NCBI RefSeq assembly: GCF_900100955.1
Contig: NZ_FNCC01000005.1
Location: 1-64,000 of the forward strand
Reading direction: 5' to 3'
Length of the DNA stretch: 64,000 bases
Source of the DNA: Lentzea fradiae
GTDB taxonomy: Bacteria > Actinomycetota > Actinomycetes > Mycobacteriales > Pseudonocardiaceae
In this document: piece by piece, positions 8,591 to 15,608 of the stretch
How positions within the stretch are numbered: the first letter of the stretch is position 1
Layout: every line of letters starts with the position of its first letter
Notes under the pieces: generated by a model
Database searches by the model: none
What the model was told of the DNA's origin: nothing
Seen by the model: only the letters and a program-made list of their open reading frames with translations
Position numbers and translations under genes: made by a program

Positions 8591-9088
8591 GTGGACCACG
8601 TCAACCACTTCGACACCAAGGCGACGTACTGGATCATGCGCGCCGAGTACCTCGTCGGGTTCATCGTGTGCGCGGTGCTGATGCTGACGCACCTGGGCGA
8701 CATCCGGTGGTGGGCCGCCATCGTGCTGTTCTTCTCGATCGACGTCATCGGCTACTACCCCGGCGCGATCGCGTTCAAGCGCGCCGGCGGCGGGCCGATC
8801 CACAAGGCGTACTACGTCCTCTACAACACGATGCACAACTGGTTCGCGGCCGCGGCCATCGTCGGTGTGTGGATCCTGGTCGCGGGCCCGGAGTGGGCCC
8901 TGCTCGCCATCCCGCTGCACCTGTGCGCCGACCGCGGCCTGCTGGGCAACACGCTCAAGCCGTTCAGCATCGCCTTCGAGCCCGAGCCGCTGCCCGCGTT
9001 CCAGGCGTTCATGGCCCAGGTGACCGGGCAGCGCCCGCAGCGCCAGGTGCGCGTCGACCGGGCGGAGCCGAAGGTCGCCGCGTCGTGA
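8591..9088 (+). CDS. Small four-helix membrane protein, VlmO-like candidate hydrazine (N-N) synthase
   Basis: A 165-residue integral membrane protein with about four hydrophobic helices: YLVGFIVCAVLMLTHLGDI (about 15-35), WWAAIVLFFSIDVIGYYPG (about 38-58), NWFAAAAIVGVWILVAG (about 79-98) and WALLAIPLHLCADRGLLG (about 98-116). It has a soluble basic C-terminal tail. Histidines and acidic residues lie at or near the helices (HLGD, D in FSIDVIG, MHN, HLCADRG). No family name is certain from sequence alone. The reason for the call is context: it is directly followed, with a GTGA overlap, by an MprF-like transferase and then a diiron protein, the same trio as VlmO-VlmA-VlmB. In valanimycin biosynthesis the membrane protein VlmO, as I recall the published work, rearranges an O-seryl hydroxylamine to the N-N product. 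Start: GTG at 8591 with AAAGGA at 8580-8585. Confidence 0.7.
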   Translation: MDHVNHFDTKATYWIMRAEYLVGFIVCAVLMLTHLGDIRWWAAIVLFFSIDVIGYYPGAIAFKRAGGGPIHKAYYVLYNTMHNWFAAAAIVGVWILVAGPEWALLAIPLHLCADRGLLGNTLKPFSIAFEPEPLPAFQAFMAQVTGQRPQRQVRVDRAEPKVAAS

Positions 9089-10068
9089 TCACCGCGGAGG
9101 ACGAGGAGATCCTGACGTCGCTGCGGAAGTACGGCGACCACCCGAGCGGGTTCCTGGCCTACAACCAGGACACCAGCCATTTCCGCGGCGAACGCGTGCC
9201 CGGCACCGTCGCCTACCGGGTGCGGGGCCGGCACGTCGTGCAGCTGTGCGGTCCTCTCACGCACGAGGAGCACAAGGCCGCCCTGCTGGCCGAGTTCCGC
9301 GCGTGGGCCGCACGCGAGCGGCTGCGGATCTGCACCGTGCAGCTGTCGAGGAGCGACGCCGGCCTCTACGCGGAGGAAGGCTTCGTGGTCAACCAGCTCG
9401 GCCGCTCCTACAGCGTCGACCTGGAACGGTTCACGATGCGCGGCGGCCCGCTGGCCAAGGTCCGGCAGAACATCGCCCGCGCCAAGCGGGACGGCGTCAC
9501 CGTCGAGGAGAGCACCGGGCAGGACGACGCGCTCGCGGCGATCGACGCCCGGTGGCTGCGCGCCAAGGGCCGCCACGTCAAGGAGCTCGACTTCATGATC
9601 GGCGAGCGGGGCGGCAGGGGCGCCGCCCACCGCCGGGTCTTCGTGGCGAGCGTCGCCGGCCGCCCGATCGCCTACATCTCCTACTCCCCGGCGTTCGGCA
9701 GCAGGCCGGGGTGGCTCTACGACCTGACCCGCCGCGACCCCGGCGCACCCGTCGGGACGATCGAGCTGGTCAACGTCACCGCCCTGCTCCGGTTCCAGGA
9801 GGAGGGCGCGGGCTGGCTGCACCTCGGCCACACGCCGTTCGCCGGTCTGGCCGCCGGAAACGAGCTGCCGGGAGCGTCCAGCAAGGTCGTCTCCCGCGTC
9901 ACCGGTGTGATCGCCGAGCACGGCAAGGCGGTCTACCCCGCCCGCACCCAGGAAGCGTTCAAGCGCAAGTGGGCGCCGCACGTCGTCGAGCCGGAGTACG
10001 TCGCCTTCGAGGGCGGCGTCTCCCTCTCCGCGCTGTGGAACCTGCTCCGGCTCACCAGAGCCGTCTGA
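9085..10068 (+). CDS. MprF-type (DUF2156) aminoacyl-tRNA-dependent transferase, VlmA-like
   Basis: A 327-residue soluble protein resembling the catalytic C-terminal domain of lysyl-phosphatidylglycerol synthase (MprF), a tandem GNAT-fold module that takes an aminoacyl group from tRNA. Visible are HPSGFLAYNQDTSHF near the N-terminus, VQLCGPLTHEEHKAALLAEF, AEEGFVVNQLGRSYSVDLERF, then KVRQNIARAKRDGVTVEE and AYISYSPAFGSRPGWLYDLTRR. The membrane flippase half of MprF is absent, so lipid is not the obvious acceptor. VlmA of the valanimycin pathway has this architecture and moves serine from seryl-tRNA to an alkylhydroxylamine oxygen. By position between VlmO- and VlmB-like genes I infer the same reaction here. 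GTG at 9085 overlaps the membrane protein's stop. No dedicated seryl-tRNA synthetase (VlmL counterpart) is in the window, so the housekeeping enzyme may supply the tRNA. Confidence 0.8.
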   Translation: MITAEDEEILTSLRKYGDHPSGFLAYNQDTSHFRGERVPGTVAYRVRGRHVVQLCGPLTHEEHKAALLAEFRAWAARERLRICTVQLSRSDAGLYAEEGFVVNQLGRSYSVDLERFTMRGGPLAKVRQNIARAKRDGVTVEESTGQDDALAAIDARWLRAKGRHVKELDFMIGERGGRGAAHRRVFVASVAGRPIAYISYSPAFGSRPGWLYDLTRRDPGAPVGTIELVNVTALLRFQEEGAGWLHLGHTPFAGLAAGNELPGASSKVVSRVTGVIAEHGKAVYPARTQEAFKRKWAPHVVEPEYVAFEGGVSLSALWNLLRLTRAV

Positions 10069-10094
10069 CATCCCATCTCGAGGAAGAAACACCG

Positions 10095-11042
10095 ATGGAC
10101 AACACGATCAGGCCCGAAGTCGACTGGGACAACACCGTTCCCGTGCTCGAAGGGGCCAGGACCCTCGAACTGACGCCGGAGAACTGCGACCTGCAGTACT
10201 GGCTGGACGAGGTCGCGGGCAGGCTGCTGCGCCGCATCCCCACCGGCCACACGCCCGGCGCCGACGTCCCCGAGCAGGTGCTCAAGCCCGGCCCGCTGCG
10301 CGACGCGCTCATCGAGGAGTTCGCCTTCCGCTCGATCGCGGAGGAGAAGGTCGCCCGCGCGCTCGGCCACCTGGTCGCCCTCGCGCCGGACCGCATCACC
10401 ACCGAGTTCTTCGCCACCCAGCTGCTCGACGAGGCCCGGCACGCCCGCGTGTTCCGCGACCACCTCGCCGAGATCGGCATCCCCGAGGCCGAGATCGACA
10501 GCACCATCACCGCGGTGGCGGGCAAGCCGATCGAGTCCGTGCTCGACCCGCTGGAGGACTTCGGCCTGACCGTGATCCGCGACCAGCGCGACTTCTACGG
10601 CGGCGTCATCATCCTCACCGTCCTCGTCGAGGGCGTGCTCGCGCCGTTCGGCGAGCTGAGCGAGCGCAAGTGGGCCGAGCTGGACCCGGCGGGCGCCGAG
10701 ATCGAGCGCGGCGCGGGCATGGACGAGATCCGCCACCTCTCCGTGGGCAGCAGCGTGGTCAAGCGCCACCTGCAGGAGCAGCCCGGCGAGCGGGGACGCA
10801 TCCTCGAGCTGATCGGCCGCGGCCGCGCGATGTGGGAGAACCTCCCGATGCAGCCGGTGCTGTTCCAGCGCGAGAGCCTGTTCCAGCAGGGCCTGGAGGA
10901 GTGGGGCCACCTGATCCCGGACTACGAGGTCTGGCCGGGCCGCAAGCTCGTCGACACCAGCGCCGAGGAGCGCATGGTCACGGCCGCCACCTGGTCCCAG
11001 GAGACGCAGGACATCCGCCTGCGCTACATGGGCCTCCTCTGA
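10095..11042 (+). CDS. Ferritin-like diiron oxygenase, VlmB-like candidate azoxy-forming enzyme
   Basis: A 315-residue all-helical protein with a clear ferritin-like diiron site. Glutamates Glu83/84 lie in RSIAEEKVARAL, E-x-x-H in DEARHARVF (Glu113, His116), a third-helix glutamate in LVEGVLAPFGE (Glu179), and a second E-x-x-H in MDEIRHLSVG (Glu211, His214). This is the carboxylate-bridged two-iron arrangement used for O2 activation. VlmB of valanimycin is of this class and oxidises the N-N single bond by four electrons to the azoxy group. The ATG start follows GAGGAAG and lies 26 bases after the VlmA-like gene. Being last of the VlmO/A/B-like trio supports azoxy formation; an N-oxygenase making nitroso, nitro or hydroxylamine products is the main alternative. 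Confidence 0.85.
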   Translation: MDNTIRPEVDWDNTVPVLEGARTLELTPENCDLQYWLDEVAGRLLRRIPTGHTPGADVPEQVLKPGPLRDALIEEFAFRSIAEEKVARALGHLVALAPDRITTEFFATQLLDEARHARVFRDHLAEIGIPEAEIDSTITAVAGKPIESVLDPLEDFGLTVIRDQRDFYGGVIILTVLVEGVLAPFGELSERKWAELDPAGAEIERGAGMDEIRHLSVGSSVVKRHLQEQPGERGRILELIGRGRAMWENLPMQPVLFQRESLFQQGLEEWGHLIPDYEVWPGRKLVDTSAEERMVTAATWSQETQDIRLRYMGLL

Positions 11043-11073
11043 ACGACCTCCTGCGAACAGAACCAGTGAAGAC

Positions 11074-12690
11074 GTGAAGACATATCCTTCGTACATCGCG
11101 GGACAGGACGTCCCGACCGACAAGTGGATCTACACGATCCGCGCGTCCAGCCTGTTCGCGGACGCGTTCAGCGCCATCAGGCTGAAGCGCGAGCTGGCCG
11201 GTGCCGGTGAACCCGACACCACCGACGAGCGCATCGTCGGCCGCGTCGCGCTGACCTCCGCCGAGCAGTGCCGGCAGGCGCTGCGGGCCGCCCGTGCCGC
11301 GCAGCCCGCGTGGGCGGCGATGCCGCTGGAGACCAGGCTCCGGTTCGGCCGGCTCTTCCACGAGCGGGCCATCGCCCGCCGGGAGGAGTTCATCGAGGTC
11401 CTCGTCGCCGAGGGCCACCCCCGCAGGCTCTCCGAGTGGGAGGTCGCGGGTGTCATCCAGGGCACGGCCCCGGAGACGCTCGCCGTCAACGCGCGGATGA
11501 TGGAGCAGCGGGAGCACATCGGCGACCGGGAGGTCCGCCTGGTCCGCAAGCCGGACGGCGTCGTGTGCCTGAGCCCGCCGCAGAACGCGGCGGCCTCCAA
11601 CTCGCTGCTCGGCGTGCCGGCCCTCATCGCGGGCAACAGCCTCGTGGTGAAGGCGCCGCGCAGCGCCCCCTACGGCGTGGCCTGGGCGTGGCGCGAGCTC
11701 GTCGTGCCGTCGTTGCAGGACGTCGGCGCTCCCGACGGCGTGCTGAACATCGTCTGCGGCGTGCCGAACGTGCTGCTCGACCAGTGGCTCGCCAGCGACG
11801 ACGTCGACGACATCATGTACTTCGGCGGCAGCGAGCGCGGCATCGAGATCGGCAAGCGCTGCGTCGAGCACGGCAAGAAGTCGGTGCTGGAGCTCGCGGG
11901 CAACGACGGTGTGCTGGTCTGGGAGGACGCCGACCTCGGCAACGCGGCGCAGGCCGTCGCGGAGTGCTTCTACGGCTCCAGCCAGATCTGCATGGTGCCC
12001 AAGTACGTCATCGCCCACCCGCGGATCGCCGACGAGTTCATCGAGCGGGTCAAGACGATCGTCGCCGAGATCCGGCCGGGCCGGCCGGAGGACCCCGACG
12101 TGCTCCTCTCTCCGGTGTTGCGCACCACCGAGTTCTTCAGCGTCCTCGACGAGGCGGTGGCCGCGGGCGCCGAGCTGGTGCACGGCGGCCAGCGCATCGC
12201 GGAGGACGGCACCCCCGACTCGTCCGGCGTGTTCCTGCAGCCCACCCTCGTGCGGGTCGACGGCTACGACAGCGCGGACAAGCTGCGGGCGGTGCGCAGC
12301 GAGACGTTCTACCCGCTGCTGTCCATCGTCGTGCCCGGGGTGGACGTGCCCGGTGACGCGTTCGGCGAGGCGCTGCGGTTCATGAACGGCAACCCCTACG
12401 GGCTGCGCAACTCGCTGTGGTCGGAGGACTCCGCGCTCGTCGAGCGGTTCTGCGCCGAGCTGAGCTCCGGCGGCATCCTCAAGGTCAACGACAGCCACCT
12501 CGGCTTCGTGCCCGGCCTGCCCACGCACGGCGGCACCGGGCTGTCCGGCGGTCCGTTCGGCGAGGTCAACTTCCCGATGCTGCGGACCAGCCACCTGCAG
12601 GCGATCTCCATCGCCACGAACGTGTCCCCGCGTTCGCGGGTGTTCGAGAGCGCGCTGCCGCCCGCCGGAACCCCCGAGGTCGCGCTGTGA
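11074..12690 (+). CDS. Second aldehyde-dehydrogenase-fold enzyme (538 aa)
   Basis: An ALDH-superfamily protein unlike the first one in this operon. Cofactor and active-site landmarks are SPPQNAAASNSLLGVPALIAGNS, then KAPRSAPYGV, the turn FGGSERG, the base glutamate in LELAGNDG, and the catalytic cysteine in GSSQICMVPKY. That last motif differs from the common GQxCxA form. About 50 residues precede the usual ALDH N-terminus. Substrate is unknown; candidates are reduction of an activated acid or oxidation of an aldehyde in the tailoring of the azoxy product. GTG at 11074 has only a weak ribosome site, 31 bases after the diiron gene, and the stop overlaps the next start in GTGA. Confidence 0.85.
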   Translation: MKTYPSYIAGQDVPTDKWIYTIRASSLFADAFSAIRLKRELAGAGEPDTTDERIVGRVALTSAEQCRQALRAARAAQPAWAAMPLETRLRFGRLFHERAIARREEFIEVLVAEGHPRRLSEWEVAGVIQGTAPETLAVNARMMEQREHIGDREVRLVRKPDGVVCLSPPQNAAASNSLLGVPALIAGNSLVVKAPRSAPYGVAWAWRELVVPSLQDVGAPDGVLNIVCGVPNVLLDQWLASDDVDDIMYFGGSERGIEIGKRCVEHGKKSVLELAGNDGVLVWEDADLGNAAQAVAECFYGSSQICMVPKYVIAHPRIADEFIERVKTIVAEIRPGRPEDPDVLLSPVLRTTEFFSVLDEAVAAGAELVHGGQRIAEDGTPDSSGVFLQPTLVRVDGYDSADKLRAVRSETFYPLLSIVVPGVDVPGDAFGEALRFMNGNPYGLRNSLWSEDSALVERFCAELSSGGILKVNDSHLGFVPGLPTHGGTGLSGGPFGEVNFPMLRTSHLQAISIATNVSPRSRVFESALPPAGTPEVAL

Positions 12691-13817
12691 AGTTCCTGCG
12701 GCGCGAGTACGACACCCTGGAAGCACTGCTTCCCGGACTGGACAAGGCGTTGAGCGCGGTGCCGCTCAGCGAGCTGGAGCGGCGCGGCGGTCCCGGCATC
12801 GCCGCGTTCCGCGAGGCGGGCGGGGCCGGGCTGCTGGTGCCGTCCGAGCACGGCGGCATCGGCGCCGGCGCACGCGACGCGGTGCGCTGCACGCGTGCCA
12901 TCGCCACCCGGTCGCCGTCCGTGGCCGTCGCGGCCACGATGCACAACTTCTCGGTGGCCAGCCTGGTGACGCTCAACGCCACCAGCACCGGCTTCGAGTG
13001 GCTGCTGCTCGACGCGGTCGCCCGCGACCGGCGGATGATGAGCAGCGCGTTCGCCGAGGGGCGCACGGGCCAGGGCGTGCTGACGCCCACGATGTCCGCG
13101 CGCCGCACCGAGGGCGGCTGGCTGGTCTCCGGCAGCAAGAAGCCGTGCAGCCTGTCCGCCTCGATGGACCTCATCACGGCGAGCGTGGCGCTGACGGAGG
13201 ACGACGGCACGAGCAGCCTCGGCATCGCCGTCATCCCGGCCGCCACCGAGGGCATCACGGTGCGGCCGTTCTGGAACTCGCTCGTGCTCGCGGGTGCGGA
13301 GAGCGACGAGGTGGTGCTCGCCGACGTGCTGGTGCCGGACGAGCTGATGATCAAGCCGGTGCTCGACCCGGAGACGAACCTCGACGACCTGAACACCACC
13401 GGGCTCGTGTGGTTCACGCTGCTGGTCTCCGCCGTCTACCTCGGCACGGCCAGCGCGCTGGTGGACCGGCTGCTCGAGTCCGGTCGCGGCGACACCGCGA
13501 CGCGCGTCGACGTGGTGACGGACCTGGAGGCGAGCGCGCTCGCGCTCGACCGGGTCGCCTGGACCGTCGACTCCGGCCAGTCGGGCAACGACGTCCTGGC
13601 CGAGGCGCTCACCACCCGGTACGCCATGCAGCGCACGATCCGGCGGGTCGTCGGCACGACCGTCGAGCTGCTCGGCGGCATGGCCTTCGTGTCGTCGCCG
13701 GACGTCAGCCTCCTCGCGGCCAGCGTGCACGCGCTGGCGTTCCACCCGCCGGGGAGGACGTCCACGGCGGCCTCCCTCGAGCGCTACCACGCGGGACACC
13801 CGCTCCGCATCGACTAG
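12687..13817 (+). CDS. Acyl-CoA-dehydrogenase-fold flavoprotein, candidate N-hydroxylase
   Basis: A 376-residue member of the acyl-CoA dehydrogenase (ACAD) superfamily. The N-terminal helical part has GLLVPSEHGGIGAGARDAVRC, the middle beta domain GWLVSGSKKPCSLSASMDLITASV, and the C-terminal helices ELLGGMAFVSSPDV. In true ACADs a catalytic Glu sits near the C-terminus in a Y-E-G context. Here the corresponding stretch reads PPGRTSTAASLERYHAG, with no such motif. Loss of that base is typical of the reduced-flavin oxygenase branch, which includes VlmH, the isobutylamine N-hydroxylase of valanimycin. With VlmA/B/O-like genes in the same operon I infer amine N-hydroxylation. Such enzymes need FADH2 or FMNH2 from a reductase, and no flavin reductase is in the window. 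GTG at 12687 overlaps the ALDH stop. Confidence 0.8.
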   Translation: MKFLRREYDTLEALLPGLDKALSAVPLSELERRGGPGIAAFREAGGAGLLVPSEHGGIGAGARDAVRCTRAIATRSPSVAVAATMHNFSVASLVTLNATSTGFEWLLLDAVARDRRMMSSAFAEGRTGQGVLTPTMSARRTEGGWLVSGSKKPCSLSASMDLITASVALTEDDGTSSLGIAVIPAATEGITVRPFWNSLVLAGAESDEVVLADVLVPDELMIKPVLDPETNLDDLNTTGLVWFTLLVSAVYLGTASALVDRLLESGRGDTATRVDVVTDLEASALALDRVAWTVDSGQSGNDVLAEALTTRYAMQRTIRRVVGTTVELLGGMAFVSSPDVSLLAASVHALAFHPPGRTSTAASLERYHAGHPLRID

Positions 13818-13857
13818 GGACGGGCACCCCTCCCTTCGTTACCGAATCCTGGAACCA

Positions 13858-15123
13858 ATGACCTCCACACAGTCAGCGCTCCCGTCGGAGCGCGAGCTCC
13901 TCGACGCCTTCCGCACCCACCTGAGCCGCGGCCGCGCCTCGCTCGGCGAGATGTTCGGCGGCTTCTGGGAGACCGCGTCCAGCGGTGCCTCCGTGCACAC
14001 CTCCGACGGGCAGCGGTTCGTCAACTGCGCCGGCTACGGCGTGTTCATCCTCGGCGGCACCCACCCGCACGTCACCGAGGCCGTCGCGACCCAGGTGCGC
14101 ACCAACCCCGTCGCCACCCGGCTCCTGCTCGAACCGGTGAGCGCCGCCGCCGCGAAGACCCTCGTCGACGTGTGCCCGCCGGGACTCACCAAGGTCCACT
14201 TCGTCGGCTCCGGCACCGAGGCCACCGAGACCGCCATCAAGATGGCGCGCGCCAACGGCAGGCGGCGGCTCATCACCACCGTCAACGGCTACCACGGCAA
14301 GACCCTCGGGGCGCTCAGCGTCACGGCCCGCGAGATCTACCAGAACTCCTTCACACCGCTGCTTCCCGACGTCACCGCCGTGCCGTTCGGCGACGTCGAG
14401 GCGATGGAGGCGGCGCTGCGCGACGGCCCGCCCGCGTGCATCATCGTCGAGCCGGTGCAGGGCGAGGGAGGCGTCGTGTTCCCGCCGGAGGGGTACCTCA
14501 CCGCGCTCGGTGAGCTGCGCACCCGCTACGGCGCGTTCCTGGTCGTCGACGAGATCCTCACCGGGCTCGGCAGGCTCGGGCGCTGGTGGGGCCACGGCAC
14601 CGAGACCGTCACCCCGGACGTGATGCTGGTCGGCAAGGGCCTGTCCGGCGGTGTCGTGCCGGTGGCCGCCGCCGTCGCGACGGCCGAGGCGTACGCGCCG
14701 TTCGACAAGGACCCGTTCCTGCACACCTCCACGTTCTCCGCGGCGCCGATCGCGGTCGCCGCCGCGAAGGCCGCGATCGAGGCGATCGTCATGGAGGACG
14801 CCGTCGCGAAGGCCGCGAAGATCGGCGCGGAGCTCAAGCGGCGCGTCAGCGACTCCGCCGGGCGCCACTGCCCGCACCTCGTCACCGAGGTCCGCGGCGA
14901 GGGCCTGCTCGTCGGCGTGGAGATGGCGGACCCCGGCCTGGCAGGCGAGCTGGTGCTGGAGCTCATCGACGGGCGCGTGCTCGTCAACCACTCGATGAAC
15001 AACTCACGGGTCCTGCGTCTGACGCCGCCCGCCACGATCTCGGCGGACGACCTCGACCAGGTGACCACAGGCTTCGACAGCGCGTTTTCCGTGCTCGCCG
15101 GGCGTTTCCCGGCGAGCCGGTGA
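13858..15123 (+). CDS. Class III PLP-dependent aminotransferase
   Basis: A 421-residue fold-type I aminotransferase of the omega-aminotransferase class. Visible motifs are the phosphate-binding GSGTEATETAIKMARA (about 115-130), NGYHGKTLGALSVT, the acidic VVDEILTGLGRLGRWWGH (pyridine-nitrogen Asp about 222), and the Schiff-base lysine in LVGKGLSGGVVP (Lys about 260). The family moves an amino group between an amino acid or amine and an aldehyde. In this operon the likely job is converting a (fatty) aldehyde made by one of the ALDH-fold enzymes into the primary amine that is then N-hydroxylated; this is inference. ATG at 13858 has only a weak GGAA upstream and follows a 40-base gap. Confidence 0.9.
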   Translation: MTSTQSALPSERELLDAFRTHLSRGRASLGEMFGGFWETASSGASVHTSDGQRFVNCAGYGVFILGGTHPHVTEAVATQVRTNPVATRLLLEPVSAAAAKTLVDVCPPGLTKVHFVGSGTEATETAIKMARANGRRRLITTVNGYHGKTLGALSVTAREIYQNSFTPLLPDVTAVPFGDVEAMEAALRDGPPACIIVEPVQGEGGVVFPPEGYLTALGELRTRYGAFLVVDEILTGLGRLGRWWGHGTETVTPDVMLVGKGLSGGVVPVAAAVATAEAYAPFDKDPFLHTSTFSAAPIAVAAAKAAIEAIVMEDAVAKAAKIGAELKRRVSDSAGRHCPHLVTEVRGEGLLVGVEMADPGLAGELVLELIDGRVLVNHSMNNSRVLRLTPPATISADDLDQVTTGFDSAFSVLAGRFPASR

Positions 15124-15134
15124 GGAGGGACGCC

Positions 15135-15608
15135 ATGCAGATCGTGCGGATCGACGGCATCGTGCCGGGCCGGCAGGCCACCGAGGTGTACGAGACCGTC
15201 ATCGACTTCGGCCGCTACGTCGAGCTCGTCGAGACGGTGCGCGAGATCGAGATCGAGCCCGCCGCGGCGGACGGTTCGGTCGTGAGCCACTGGGCGGTGA
15301 ACTTCCGCAACGGCATCCTGCGCTGGACCGAGCTCGACGAGTTCGACCGGGACGGCCTCGTCAGCCGCTTCACCCAGACCGCGGGCGACTTCGAGACCTT
15401 CGCGGGCGAGTGGCGGGTGAGCCAGGAGGGCGACGACGTGGCCGTCTCCTTCCACGCCGAGTTCGACTTCGGCGTGCCGACCCTGGCGAGCATCATCGAC
15501 CCGGTCGCGATCCGCGTGCTGACCGAGTCCATGAAGGACATCCTCACCGGGCTCTTCGACGGCACCGTCGAGTTCCTGCCGCCGAGGCTCCCGGCCGGCG
15601 TCCGGTGA
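15135..15608 (+). CDS. SRPBCC (START-like) protein, possible cyclase or lipid-binding protein
   Basis: A 157-residue single-domain protein with the SRPBCC/Bet v1-like pattern: an N-terminal strand and helix pair (GIVPGRQATEVYETVIDFGRYVEL), a run of strands (SHWAVNFRNGILRWTELDEFDR; GDFETFAGEWRVSQEGDDVAVSFHAEFDF) and a long C-terminal helix (AIRVLTESMKDILTGLFDGTVEF). These folds bind hydrophobic ligands in a cavity and include polyketide aromatases/cyclases and lipid carriers. No polyketide synthase is present, so binding or shaping a lipid-like intermediate is more likely here. Strong GAGGAGG ribosome site just before ATG 15135; the stop overlaps the GMC oxidoreductase start in GTGA. Confidence 0.8.
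   Translation: MQIVRIDGIVPGRQATEVYETVIDFGRYVELVETVREIEIEPAAADGSVVSHWAVNFRNGILRWTELDEFDRDGLVSRFTQTAGDFETFAGEWRVSQEGDDVAVSFHAEFDFGVPTLASIIDPVAIRVLTESMKDILTGLFDGTVEFLPPRLPAGVR

Noticed and set aside
7079-9088. Assigning the first ALDH-fold protein as LuxC
   Set aside because: The cysteine and glutamate landmarks fit general ALDH; no LuxC-specific features could be recognised, so only the broad superfamily is stated.
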